Shown one piece after another: positions 38,001 to 48,329 of a DNA stretch of 64,000 nucleotides. The notes beneath the pieces are model-generated. The model was not told the DNA's origin, searched no databases, and saw nothing but the letters and a program-made list of their open reading frames with translations. The number at the start of each line of letters is the position of its first letter. The first letter of the stretch is position 1. A program made the position numbers and the translations under genes. The DNA is from Taenia hydatigena (taxonomy: Eukaryota; Platyhelminthes; Cestoda; Cyclophyllidea; Taeniidae), in NCBI GenBank assembly GCA_036345935.2, contig JADWOT020000009.1, positions 13,433,625-13,497,624 on the forward strand, given 5' to 3'.

Positions 38001-40317
38001 TCAAATATAGTGCCACTTACTCATGTCGCCATGCTTCTCACAAAATAATGCTTCGCAGGAAACGAAAATCCCTTTTCGCTATGCCTAGCGTCCGCAACCA
38101 CCTTGGTGCCAGGTAAAGCCAAGTGCTCCGTAAGTTCTCCTCACCTTCCCTCCCACCAAATGGGGTGCCATTCACCATGACATCATTCCCTCCTTATTCA
38201 AATAATCCCCTACTTACCCACCTAACATACCACCGGGACAACTTCAATCAATCCCCCACCCCAATGTTCAGCACAGGGAACGAGCACCAAAAAGTATTGC
38301 CATCTGACCATCAACCATGACTCGTCCAATTTCTTTCTCAATAACCTCACTTACAAAAGGGAAGCCTATACGCCTACACGCATGTCTACGGAACTACAAC
38401 TGAATTCTATGCATTGCAAATTGACGATATTGAAAATATCACTGCACGTGGATTTACGCAAAATGGAAAAACCACTACCCCATTAGACAGGAAACACACA
38501 ACACGAACTGTCAAATGAAACACACACGCACACACACACACCCAAATTCACGAGAACAAGGGACTAGACTACGTTTAAAAATACTTCGCAATGCTTCTTT
38601 TCTTCTTCTCCTACCCCCTCACCTTTTCTAAGAGACTCATCATCATCATCACCATCCTTCCTCAAAGCGACAATAAGCCTGCCTTCATCAGCTACACGCA
38701 CTCAACTTAGTCTGCTTAGCTTGCGGCCTTGCCATTCTCACCCAACGCCTGCGCCCAACAACATACAAGGTCACACCTACCGCTATGCTACCCCACACAC
38801 CCCGCTATCGTCCATGCCACATCCACATCGCACAACCGAGACAGATACGCCTCCGCCAATGACACCACAACCTCGCATTGCCTACCAACTCAGACTCATC
38901 AAATGTTACTTCACCACCATTAGCACCACAGTGGGTTTGTAGCATCACAAAGGGAGAAAAACCAAACAATGCAAAAGCCGACACGTAAATGCCCAATGCG
39001 CTGCAAAGCCAGCACCCACAAACATAACTACTGATAGGAAAGAACACCTTAACATGCAAACATTTAAGGCTGCTACGAAGCACGGTCTGCGTGGTTATGC
39101 CAAAGCTTCCCACTAGCCACACCTTCCTTCGCTTCTGATGCACATACCTCATCCAGACACCAACCCATCCCGTCAATGCGCAACCCATGAGTAAGCCATT
39201 GCTGAGACTCTATACAACACAATTGGCAAAGATCACATCAGCACAGAAATAACCCAGGTTCACAAGTCAACGAGTAGTGAAATCACCACCATGTATGCGA
39301 CTTACAAACAAGAACATCATGTCAATGGAAATAACGCACTTTTTACTAACCATATAATGCGAAAGAACCCACGGACAGTTCACAAAAGCATGCTTCCACT
39401 CAACATAAAAATGCACACCGTATCTATCGCTGCACAAAAAGACAACAACCACTCATTAAATACAACCCAATCTCACCCAAGAAATGTGTGCATCAATAAC
39501 GAAGCCGAGATCCGCGCAAACCGCTGCAGCTACTTCTTCAACTTCCATTCTATCCTGGCAATGAACACAAATAACAATGGATAACAAGGCTTAGAATGCG
39601 ATGAACACTTAACAGCTAGGAACTGATGAGCAGACGCCAAGTGCTTTGTAAAGTTAGAACTCCTCCCAACACAATTATGCATCAATGAACAAAATCCACC
39701 ATCATTAGGAGGCAATTTCATTAAAAACCGCCAAAACACCCTTAATTTATCACCCAAGGTATTGTGCAGCAAAAGTGGACGTGACTAGGCAGCGTAGACG
39801 AGAAGCTAAACGCCTTACCAGTCACGTTATGAATTCTTTGCGTCCTCTTTTACAAGCCGGTGCAAAATGGACATTAAAAGCCTAATAACTTTAAGACTTA
39901 ATAACACCAAAGATTTAGTAACAACTACCAAACAAAAACAATAAGAATTACCGAATGGTTACTGCATTGTTAACTTCTCACAGCAGGCAATGCCTCATTC
40001 ACCGGCACCAGCGGGCACCAAAGTGCACAATACATAGACACTTTACGTACAAATCTAGCCAATCGCACCAATGTTTGTTCGATAAAACCAAAATGTTTTA
40101 TGTTTGTTAGTCCTTGGCATAACAACACTTGCTTAAAATTCTGGAGTCTATTCGAATTCAAGGTAATCAACTTGCGCAAGAATTTACTATTCAAGCATAG
40201 ATGGGAGCACAGACAATAGATAAGGAAGATTTATAAACTCACACGAATGATCAAATGAGATTTGCAGAAAATAACGATGCGAAATTTTGCAAGTGATATG
40301 CTGTTTGTAGCGTTCTA

Positions 40318-40457
40318 AGGCTCTCTTGAAGGCGAAAGAAGGCAGAATACTTGGATAGAATATCTATATTCAACGGGCAGAGGAAAATAAGCTAAAGCAA
40401 TCTGGCCATCCCTGTGACCCTGACCGACATCGGTAGTTCAAACAAACAAAGTATTAC
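40318..40457 (-). repeat. R1 copy interrupted by the gypsy element
   Basis: The R1 end, containing the reverse complement of GGTCAGGGTCACAG, runs into the 5' LTR. The flanking R3 sequence continues at 44,866 after the 3' LTR, and the joined order R1-R3 matches 57,600-57,830 in the partner arm. This gives an independent view of the empty site. Confidence 0.8.
40453..40457 (+). repeat. Target site duplication, left (ATTAC)
   Basis: ATTAC directly precedes the 5' LTR, and the same five bases follow the 3' LTR at 44,861-44,865. A 5-bp duplication is normal for Ty3/gypsy integrases. Confidence 0.85.
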
Positions 40458-40685
40458 TGTAATACTTAATTTCTTTAAATGCGCTTTGTAGGCCAGGGGC
40501 GGGAAGTCAATTGGAACCACGTGACGGAGGAACGCGGAGACTCCTTGGAACGTGACAGACCCCCGGCCTGAACTCCCATTCATCGCCCAACTGTATCTAT
40601 TACCCATATAACAGTAAAGATGTCTAAACGCACTCAGACTTCTACTGGCAAGGGTAACCAGGAGGGAGAGGAGGAACCCTCTACA
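40458..40685 (+). repeat. 5' LTR (228 bp)
   Basis: Begins TGTAATAC and ends CTACA. One difference from the 3' LTR was seen by eye, a T versus C near 40,570. It contains the ATG of the polyprotein at 40,620. The bases after it (CTGGTGGCAGCGTTGG) are where a primer-binding site is expected; I could not assign a tRNA. Confidence 0.92.
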
Positions 40686-42947
40686 CTGGTGGCAGCGTTG
40701 GCGGACCTCCCCCATTTCAAGGAAGGGATGAATTTCGGAGATTGGATGAAAACCGTTAGGTTTAACATCCACTTGTTTCCCCAGCGGCAGAGGATTCCGC
40801 TGATCCTACACGCTCTTCCGCAAGAGCTGTTCTCCGCAGCGGTTGATGCCGGGGTCTCACCCGACTCCGATCTAGACGAGTGCTGCGAAATTCTGGCCCA
40901 GCTCGTCATTGACCAACGAGAGGAGTCGCTTGCTAGGGAGTTCTTTCTCCGCGAGCAAAAATCGGGCGAAAGCGACGAGGACTTCGCGGGAGCACTGCAA
41001 ATCCTCGCTGAACGGGCTTTCAGGGGCTGCCCACCTAAAAAGGTGAGAAGGTGGGTGGCTGTCCAGTTCAAAGCCGGCGTTCGTCCTCCGTCTATCGCCG
41101 CGAAACTTCAGGCCCTGAAGACCAGCGACCTCAGCCAGCTGGTCGATGCAGCCACGAGGAAACGTCAGGAACTCCTCCTGACTTCGTCGCTCCACACGAC
41201 CCACCGACGACCAAGTTCCACACGTCCGCGGTGGACCCCTCCGCTCCGTCCCGCAAAAGCAGGTGAGCAGCATTATTCCCTATCCTGCTTATCACCCCGT
41301 GGTTCTCTTCCGTTTATGCGAGTCTTCGGCAAGCTAGAGGGACGCCCCTGCAGTTTCCTTCTTGACTCAGGCGCAGCTAAGTCATTAGTGAACCCTCAAG
41401 CGTTCCCCGATCTCCACAAAAAGTTCCGCACGGGTCCCTCCTTCGCAAAACTTCTCTCAGCAGAGGGGAGAAAGATGAAAGTAAAAGGAGAGACGTCACT
41501 AAAAGTCTCATTGGGGACAGAAACGTGGCAAGTCCCATTCATTATGTGCCCCGAGTTAGTTTGGGACGCTATACTCGGTGTGGACTTCCTTCGTAACACC
41601 AAGGCGGTCCTGAATTTCGCAGAAGGGACACTAGTGACCCAGCGGCATAAGAAAACTACCCCAGCCAGATCTCCGCCCAAAAAGGACGCAGACGCAATCT
41701 GTAGCGCCCTCTTCGAAGCTGCAGCCATCCCGATCAACAACTTGGATGAGCTTTGCTCCCAGCTAACGCACATCACCGATGGCGAGAGAAAGGAGCTACG
41801 CTCCTTGCTTAGCAAGTATCCAAGCATGTTCTCATGGCAAGGAACAAAACTCGGGCGAACAAGGATGGTCAAACACACGATCGACACTGGCGAGGCCAGG
41901 CCCATTTGGCAACCACCCAGACGTATACCTCCGCCTCTCCAGGACGAGGTGAACCGTCTGGTGGAGGAGATGATCAAGGACGAAGTGATCAAACCTTCCA
42001 AGTCACCATGGGCTTCTCCAATCGCACTAGTGAAGAAAAGTGACGGTAGTCTACGGCTGTGCATCGATTACAGGAAGCTAAACGCCGTAACCAAGAAGGA
42101 CGCCTTTCCCCTACCTCACATCAACGACTCCTTGGACGCTTTGCATGGATCGAAGTGGTTCTCCACCCTAGATTTAAAATCGGGATACTGGCAAGTAGAA
42201 GTGGCGGAAAAAGACAGAGAGAAGACGGCTTTCATAGTACCCAACGGACTTTATGAATTCCAGACCATGCCGTTCGGACTCTGCAATGCCGCAGCCACCT
42301 TCCAGCGCCTGATGCAGACCGCACTGATTGGACTTTTCCCGAAGCATTGCATAATCTACTTAGATGGCGTTCTCGTTTTCGGGGGAGACATTCGCGAGCA
42401 CAACGCCAACCTTAAACTAGTCCTAGACCGTCTGCAAGAGGCAGGTTTGACCTTGAATCCAAAGAAATGTCATTTTCTCCGCCGTTCAGTCAACTTTCTG
42501 GGGCACACAGTCTCGTCAGACGGGATGGCAGTCACTGAAGATCGCACGAAACAAGTGAGAACCTGGCCAACACCAACTAATCAGACGGAACTTCGCAGTT
42601 TCCTCGGTTTGGCAAACTACTATAGGCGCTTCGTGAAAGGCTTTGCCAAGATTGCTAGTCCCCTACATAAGCTAACCGAGAAGGAGGCAAAAAGAAATTT
42701 CAGGTGGGAGAATGAACATGATGAAGCCTTTAAAGAACTAAAGCGTATGCTCTGCTCCGCTCCGATTTTGGCTTTACCAAACTTCGAGACCACCGCACCT
42801 CCCTTCGTACTGGACACGGACGCCAGCGACATGGCCGTGGGCGGTGTACTTTCGCAAAGAGACAAAGAAGGCAGGGAACACGTCATCGCCTACGCTAGTG
42901 CCAGATTGAACAAAAAAAATGCGACAGAAGAGTGCAACAGAACGTGA
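40620..42947 (+). CDS. Gypsy gag-pol polyprotein, 5' part, frameshifted
   Basis: 775 codons starting inside the 5' LTR. Residues 1 to about 200 are capsid-like Gag with no visible CCHC zinc knuckle. The aspartic protease motif LLDSGAAKS is at about residue 249. Reverse transcriptase spans about 400-690, with LCIDYRKLN and the catalytic box at about 580. That box reads YLDG where active enzymes have YxDD, so the second metal-binding aspartate is missing. RNase H starts at about 730 (DTDAS). The frame ends early because of a one-base shift at the A8 run near 42,912-42,919; the continuation is in the next frame. Confidence 0.9.
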   Translation: MSKRTQTSTGKGNQEGEEEPSTLVAALADLPHFKEGMNFGDWMKTVRFNIHLFPQRQRIPLILHALPQELFSAAVDAGVSPDSDLDECCEILAQLVIDQREESLAREFFLREQKSGESDEDFAGALQILAERAFRGCPPKKVRRWVAVQFKAGVRPPSIAAKLQALKTSDLSQLVDAATRKRQELLLTSSLHTTHRRPSSTRPRWTPPLRPAKAGEQHYSLSCLSPRGSLPFMRVFGKLEGRPCSFLLDSGAAKSLVNPQAFPDLHKKFRTGPSFAKLLSAEGRKMKVKGETSLKVSLGTETWQVPFIMCPELVWDAILGVDFLRNTKAVLNFAEGTLVTQRHKKTTPARSPPKKDADAICSALFEAAAIPINNLDELCSQLTHITDGERKELRSLLSKYPSMFSWQGTKLGRTRMVKHTIDTGEARPIWQPPRRIPPPLQDEVNRLVEEMIKDEVIKPSKSPWASPIALVKKSDGSLRLCIDYRKLNAVTKKDAFPLPHINDSLDALHGSKWFSTLDLKSGYWQVEVAEKDREKTAFIVPNGLYEFQTMPFGLCNAAATFQRLMQTALIGLFPKHCIIYLDGVLVFGGDIREHNANLKLVLDRLQEAGLTLNPKKCHFLRRSVNFLGHTVSSDGMAVTEDRTKQVRTWPTPTNQTELRSFLGLANYYRRFVKGFAKIASPLHKLTEKEAKRNFRWENEHDEAFKELKRMLCSAPILALPNFETTAPPFVLDTDASDMAVGGVLSQRDKEGREHVIAYASARLNKKNATEECNRT

Positions 42948-44598
42948 ACTCTTCGCCATCTATACAATGGTGCGACACTTCAAGCACTACCTGATAGCGA
43001 GACAGTTCATAGTGAGAACAGACCACCAGGCGCTGACCTGGTTGAAAACTATGAAGGAGATCGATCGTTCGGTTGCACGCCGGTACGAGGAACTGCAACA
43101 ATATGATTTCACTGTGCAGTACAGAAAAGGAAACTCGCATAGCAACGCAGACGCCTTATCCCGCAGGCCCCTCTCAGTGGAAAGGCATGGCGGTGTAGTG
43201 GGAACCCTATTTTTAAGCGAGCCGACTAAACATCAGTGGAGTAACACACAGAGTACAGACCCCGACACGTCTCTGGTATACGACAGGTTTCTGGCATCCT
43301 CGTCCAAGCCCACTGCGGAAGAGATGAAATCATCCAGCAAGGCAGCCAGGCAGATATGGCAGCATTGGTCCAAACTCTCCCTGGAGGACGAAGTCTTGTG
43401 GTACCAAGAAGATGCCACGTCTCCCAAACGCTTGGTTGTTCCGGGTTCCCTGATACAAACAGCCCTCCAAGAGCTGCATGAACAGTTGGGCCACGTCGGT
43501 GGGAAAAAGATGGTGGAGGCCTCGGTGAAACGATATTGGTGGCCCTCCCTCTCCCCAGACGTGCACGACTTCTGTCGAACCTGCATTACTTGCAGCAGGT
43601 TCAAGAACCCTCACTCCATAGCAGTGGCACCTCTGCAGCCTATGCTTACGGGATTTCCGGGCGAACGAGTGGGTATCGACATCATGGGGCCCCTACCCCT
43701 TACTAAGAGGGGAAACCGATATATCTTAGTTATGGTTGACTACTTCACGAAAGTGGCTGAAGCGGAGCCCATGAAGTCCCAAGACGCCGAGACAGTCGCG
43801 TCGACCTTTTTCAATCGTTGGATCTGTCAGCACGGAGTGCCTGAATCAGTCCATAGCGACCAGGGCCCTAATTTTGAAAGCCGACTCTTTACCGAACTGT
43901 GCAAGTCCCTCGGAATCGCAAAGACGCGCACGACACCTGGCCATCCTCAGGGCAATGGACAAGTGGAAAGAACTAACCGAACCTTGATAGGGTTACTGAA
44001 GGCTTTCACGAAGGAGGCACGGCCGGAAGATTGGGATTTAAACCTTGGACGTGCTCTTCTTGCCTATAGGGCTACAGTCCACACATCTACCGGTGTCTCT
44101 CCGTTCAAGATGCTCACCGGCCGCGAAATGAGAGTTCCCTCTGACGTTTTCCTCCCGCGCAAGGAAGTGGCTACCGACAACGCCCCGGAGTACGTACTAC
44201 GTCTCAAAGAATGGATAAGAAAGACGTTTAATCTCGCCCGCTGACACCTTCAAATGTCTCATACCCGACAAAAGAAATACTACGACAAGCACAGTCGACT
44301 CACTGCCTACCACGAAGGAGATCTCGTCCAAATATATCGGCCAATTCCTCCACCTGGGACACATCGCAAATTTTACCATCCTTGGAGTAAAGATCCCTTC
44401 CGCGTAGTAAAGGTCCTGTCCCCTACGAACTACCTCGCCCGGAATGCGGAACTCCGTACCCAGCCAATAACCGTCCATCACAATAAGATCCGGCCTTACA
44501 GAGGTGCTCCCCCGGTCGGCTACGAGGACGAAGCCTACTTAGTCGTAGAAGAAGGCAAACCACCCGATGGTTTAACCAAAGCAAATCAACAAGGGTAG
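42919..44598 (+). pseudogene. Gypsy pol 3' part: RNase H end and integrase, with stop
   Basis: This continues the polyprotein in the +1 frame. It starts within RNase H (ATERELFAIY) and runs through an HHCC zinc module (43,470-43,600: HEQLGH, then CRTCITC). The integrase core carries D in GIDIMG (about 43,678), D in HSDQGPNF (about 43,858) and E in QVERTNR (about 43,967). A TGA at 44,242 interrupts the frame; beyond it the C-terminal DNA-binding part continues in the same frame to 44,598 (GDLVQIYRP). Confidence 0.88.
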
Positions 44599-44615
44599 CG
44601 CCGGGGACGGCGCTC

Positions 44616-44629
44616 AAAAGACGAGGGGG
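44616..44629 (+). other. Polypurine tract
   Basis: AAAAGACGAGGGGG, with one pyrimidine, lies 3 bases before the 3' LTR and would prime plus-strand DNA synthesis. Confidence 0.7.
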
Positions 44630-44632
44630 CTA

Positions 44633-44860
44633 TGTAATACTTAATTTCTTTAAATGCGCTTTGTAGGCCAGGGGCGGGAAGTCAATTGGAACCACGTGAC
44701 GGAGGAACGCGGAGACTCCTTGGAACGTGACAGACCCCCGGCCTGAACCCCCATTCATCGCCCAACTGTATCTATTACCCATATAACAGTAAAGATGTCT
44801 AAACGCACTCAGACTTCTACTGGCAAGGGTAACCAGGAGGGAGAGGAGGAACCCTCTACA
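44633..44860 (+). repeat. 3' LTR (228 bp)
   Basis: Same length and ends as the 5' LTR. It is followed by the ATTAC target duplication at 44,861-44,865. Confidence 0.92.
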
Positions 44861-44865
44861 ATTAC
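44861..44865 (+). repeat. Target site duplication, right (ATTAC)
   Basis: Matches 40,453-40,457. Confidence 0.85.
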
Positions 44866-46195
44866 ACTTTTGTTCGTGCACATCTAATTTCATTACTCAT
44901 GTGTTTTGCAGTAGAGCTGATTTACAACAACGTTGAGCGTAATCTTGCCATATGCAATACCTCATCGCTTCACGCGCAACCTGCCATTTATGCATTCGAA
45001 TTTCGAGTCTGCTGTCGATTCTACCAACATGGTGCTTGGTAGTGGGTGCTTTTACACAAAAGTGGCGCACTTACGTTAACACCTCGAGTAGCAAGGTTAG
45101 GGCTTGACGTGGTTTCCAGCCATCCAGGAGGCCAAATAAGAAGGAGGGAGAAGGAGGTAGCGTCCATGCGACACTAATGGTGAAATGGTAAATAGTGTTG
45201 AGGAAGGGAAAGCTCGTCAGTTCACAGCATGCTAGTATTAATGGGAGGTGAGGAGGAGGAGGAGAAGGAACGTGTGTTTCTGAAGTGGAGTTGCCATTCA
45301 GCCACCCACCCATCCATCCATCCATACATCCATCACCCAGCATGCTTCTGCTTCGTAACAGAACTTTGCTTGCACTATGTCTAGTTGCGCCGCCGTCGTA
45401 GCACTGGAGGAATCATACTGCAATGATTCCAACTAATCAATGTGCTGCCTTATTTTCCCATACAACGATGTGCATGTGTTATCTTGGTTTGACAAATGAA
45501 TTCTGTAGTCTGCTTCCATCCAAAGCTCCCTAACTCACTGCATAGACACAAAGAACGAACATGACACACGTTTGGTGAATGGGTGTGTATGTGTATGCAC
45601 CCGTGATGCAATGCAGAGCAAATAGCAAAAAATAATCGGTAATTGCGTTCGATTTGGCGGTGTAGTGGTAAGTTTCATTTTACGAATAGGAAGGGGAAGA
45701 AGAGAAATATTAATAATAATAGTAATTGCAATAATAAGAGAAGAAGAAGACGAGGGAACGAAAAAGCAAAACGGACTCTTCACCAATGCAACCGATGCAC
45801 TTGCATGGCTTTAACGTCAAAGATCTCACCGGCACAGATTAAGCAACTGTATGAGATATTAATGGAGGAGGAGGAGGAGGAGGAGGAGGAGGAGGAGGAG
45901 GAGGGAAACGCTTGCTTCCTACCAACTCACAGCAAGACTAGTTGGTGAGATTGTCCTTCTCGTTAAAGCAGCACACCGCAATTGTTGTTGCTGCTGTTCA
46001 TGCACCTGCTTCCACAACCAACGGTTAGCGAAGGGGAGGAGGAATGGGAGGAGGAGTTGAGCGATGATAACATATACTTCTACCAAGTGCTGGCGACCTT
46101 CCCCACTTCACTCCGCTGACGAAAGCACCTTCGGCTGTGCATTCACCCCTCCGTTTCGTTCTCTCCTTTCCATCAATTTAGTGTTTGGGTGGGTT
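44866..46195 (-). repeat. Dispersed repeat R3, inverted copy
   Basis: Reverse complement of about 24,760-26,042, also matching 56,860-57,690 as part of duplication B. It contains an expanded GGA tract at about 45,864-45,903 where copy 1 has only a few units. The S/P/L-rich frames at 45,071-45,343 and 45,535-45,786 (minus) are kept. Confidence 0.75.
45864..45903. repeat. GGA trinucleotide tract
   Basis: About 13 GGA units inside R3, an expansion specific to this copy. Confidence 0.9.
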
Positions 46196-46970
46196 AAATT
46201 ACTTCCATTCGTGAAATCTATTCTCATTTGAATCACTTTAACGAAATGTTTAACGTGTGTTGGTAAAGCCGATTGCAAGTTAGTTTCCGGTGTCGAAATT
46301 TAAAACGGTGTTGTGGAAATATGTACCAGCTTAATTTATTATAGCAAGTTATGGTTTGTGCTTGCGTACTATTGTGCCTAGTTTAGGCTATGCGCATCCT
46401 CAATTCTCATTTGCGTATGCTCTTCTTAACTTGTGCACCGCCAGCTTCACATTACCGACTTTGCCACTGATTGCGCACATCAAACTCATCCAGATCCAAA
46501 TTCAACAACTGGACCCGATTGCAACTTAACTAGCACCACCTCAGTGACCACTTTCACCGAATGTGGATGTTGGTCAACATCGACCGACTTGATCGTCGGA
46601 AGTTAGCCAAGAGCGGTGGCCTCCTCACGTTCGTCGTAATTACAGATGCTTTTAAGTGTTTCCAGTTTTTAAGCTATGTCTGAGAAGGACTAAAATACGC
46701 CACAATCAGTCTTTAACAAATTGATTATCTCCCTTGCTTGACCTATTCTGACCTTTTTATTTTGTTAGATTGACTGCATTTGTGATAAATGATTCGGCTA
46801 TTTTGTGGATCTCTCTATCAGAAAAAGAAGAGGCTGATATCGCAATCGTCGATGAATTTAAAATTTTATGCCATGTCCTTGCCTCTCCTTCTTGCTTACA
46901 CTGAGACGCACCATTAAGCATACCTTGACGAGATGAGAGTATGAGAAGGAGAGGTTTTGTGCATTCTACT
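46196..46970. other. No firm gene; possible end of the minus-strand GP50-like relic
   Basis: A minus-strand open stretch at about 46,768-46,885 contains DREIH, where the plus-strand gene has QREIF in exon 7, and ends at a TAA. Splice sites are not convincing, so I leave it outside the relic. Confidence 0.3.
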
Positions 46971-46973
46971 TAC

Positions 46974-48247
46974 CCCGAGACAGCGCTAACAACGACGAAT
47001 CTTCCTTCGTTATTGGTCGTTTTCTGAACACTTTCTCTGTAACTGGGTTGCAGCACGCAGGCTGCAGAATTATTATCTCGTCCGATAGCAAAAACCTCGC
47101 TATAGGTTGTGCCAAAGTTATTCTTAGGTAGGCGGAGAGCTGGAAGTGTGGCTTGAAGTAAGTCACCTGCATCACTCCTGCCATATGTGGTCACTGAGTT
47201 TGGCTAATCAGTGCTGCGTAGAAGGCCAACCCGTCAGGCACTAATGATCACGTCTTAGTCACTGGGAGATTTCGGACTCTAACGTGCAGTGGCCTGAGAA
47301 CTAGACAAAACGACGAAATGAGTTACGTTAGCGGCCGATGAAACTGACATGACATGAAGTAACTGCGTGAGAGGGATTTTTAAGCATAAGTGAGCGATTG
47401 ATGTTTGACAAGCTATTATTGATAGTAAGGTAAGACTATGCGATTACAAACATGATTTCATTGCAAAAATTTCGAAACCCTCTGCAACAACTTCTTTAAT
47501 GTGATAGTCAAGCCCTTTCTGGTTGGCCAGTTAGCTCGCCGCCATTACTGCTGCTTCCACCTCCACTAATTTGGAACCTCGGTAACCTCAACGAGGTTCG
47601 GAGGTTTACCCAAATTCAATCACCAACACGAAACTGATATTGTATATGCATTTTGTTGACGCTCGTATCATGCTTGGCACAGATTGAATTACCGCTTTAA
47701 AGAGAACGAAATCAATTCTTTCAAATTTGAATGCGCCAGCATAATTAACAAGAATTCAATGAAAAAACAGAGTTGTCGTCCTTCCTTTACTGCCTACTAA
47801 TTTTCACACTCACGTTGCCCATTTTGTCAATAAAGAACAAATGTAGAAAAAGAGTGTCGGACTTAAATGCCTTTATGGTGACCGACATCCGTGCATAAGT
47901 AAGAGTTTGCTTATCCTGAACGAATTTGTCCACTACAAACCTGTGACATTTACGATCACAAAGCCAAAATCGCGTAGCGGAGAATGAGTTAATTTCAGGC
48001 AACAGGAAAATGGGAAATGATCTCGATCCGAAGGTTATTAATTAATGCTTTTCAAAATAGGTTGTAAAGGCTAAAATGCAAGCAAGTTTAGCATAGTTTC
48101 TTTGGAACTGCAATGTTTGTAGGCATTGAAACTTGACGTTGATTACCCGATGTGACTCTCCTTTTCCCTTCATAATATACAGTCCGCCTCTCCTTGGTTC
48201 GACAGAATCCAATTCCAAAGGGGCTAGTACTGTGCGTCTATTCTTCC
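46974..48247 (-). pseudogene. Diverged GP50-like relic
   Basis: Three exon-like segments on the minus strand are in the same order as the plus-strand gene at 52,645-55,740. Segment 48,247-48,147 starts in phase 1 and ends in phase 0 at a GT, exactly as exon 2 does. Segment 47,940-47,814 (or from 47,915) resembles exon 4: SVTIKAF..DTLFLHLFFI aligns with GIEIHTF..KNFYVLYTFFV. Segment 47,166-46,974 resembles exon 5: DLLQATLPALRLPK aligns with DVDLKTSFPLSRFVK. The exon-3 equivalent is open (CDRKCHRFVVDKF) but lacks a clean acceptor, and I found no signal-peptide exon upstream. It is most likely a pseudogene or partial copy; a divergent working gene with exons I missed is possible. It is divergent to the intact gene. 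Confidence 0.5.
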
Positions 48248-48329
48248 CTGTTGTGTGATTTATATTTTGGTGTTGTACTGACATTTGTTTATCTGTCCGT
48301 CACATCTACCAATGTGCTCAACCCAGCTT

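Larger units (their letters stand above)
35050..40457 (+). repeat. Left arm of inverted duplication B
   Basis: Reverse complement of about 58,377-63,990. Matching coordinates sum to about 98,865 in the inner part and about 99,066 at the outer end. Divergence is higher than in palindrome A. The arm starts with an R2 copy (35,103-36,330) and ends with an R1 copy cut by the gypsy insertion; matching sequence resumes at 44,866. Open frames at 38,805-39,188, 39,267-39,452, 39,530-39,772 and 39,970-40,194 (minus) are kept in the partner arm. Confidence 0.85.
40458..44860 (+). mobile_element. Ty3/gypsy LTR retrotransposon, recent but defective
   Basis: A full-length 4,403-bp element with LTRs, gag-like region, protease, reverse transcriptase, RNase H and integrase in the Ty3/gypsy order (integrase last), and a polypurine tract at about 44,616-44,629. 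The LTRs differ at about one site, so insertion was recent. The coding region has a YLDG box in place of YxDD, a frameshift at an A8 run (42,912-42,919) and a TGA at 44,242. It may have been copied in trans from an already damaged source, or some lesions may be assembly errors. Confidence 0.93.

Noticed and set aside
41396..42064. 222-codon minus-strand frame inside the gypsy element
   Set aside because: Antisense to the protease and reverse-transcriptase region, which is clearly coding on the plus strand.
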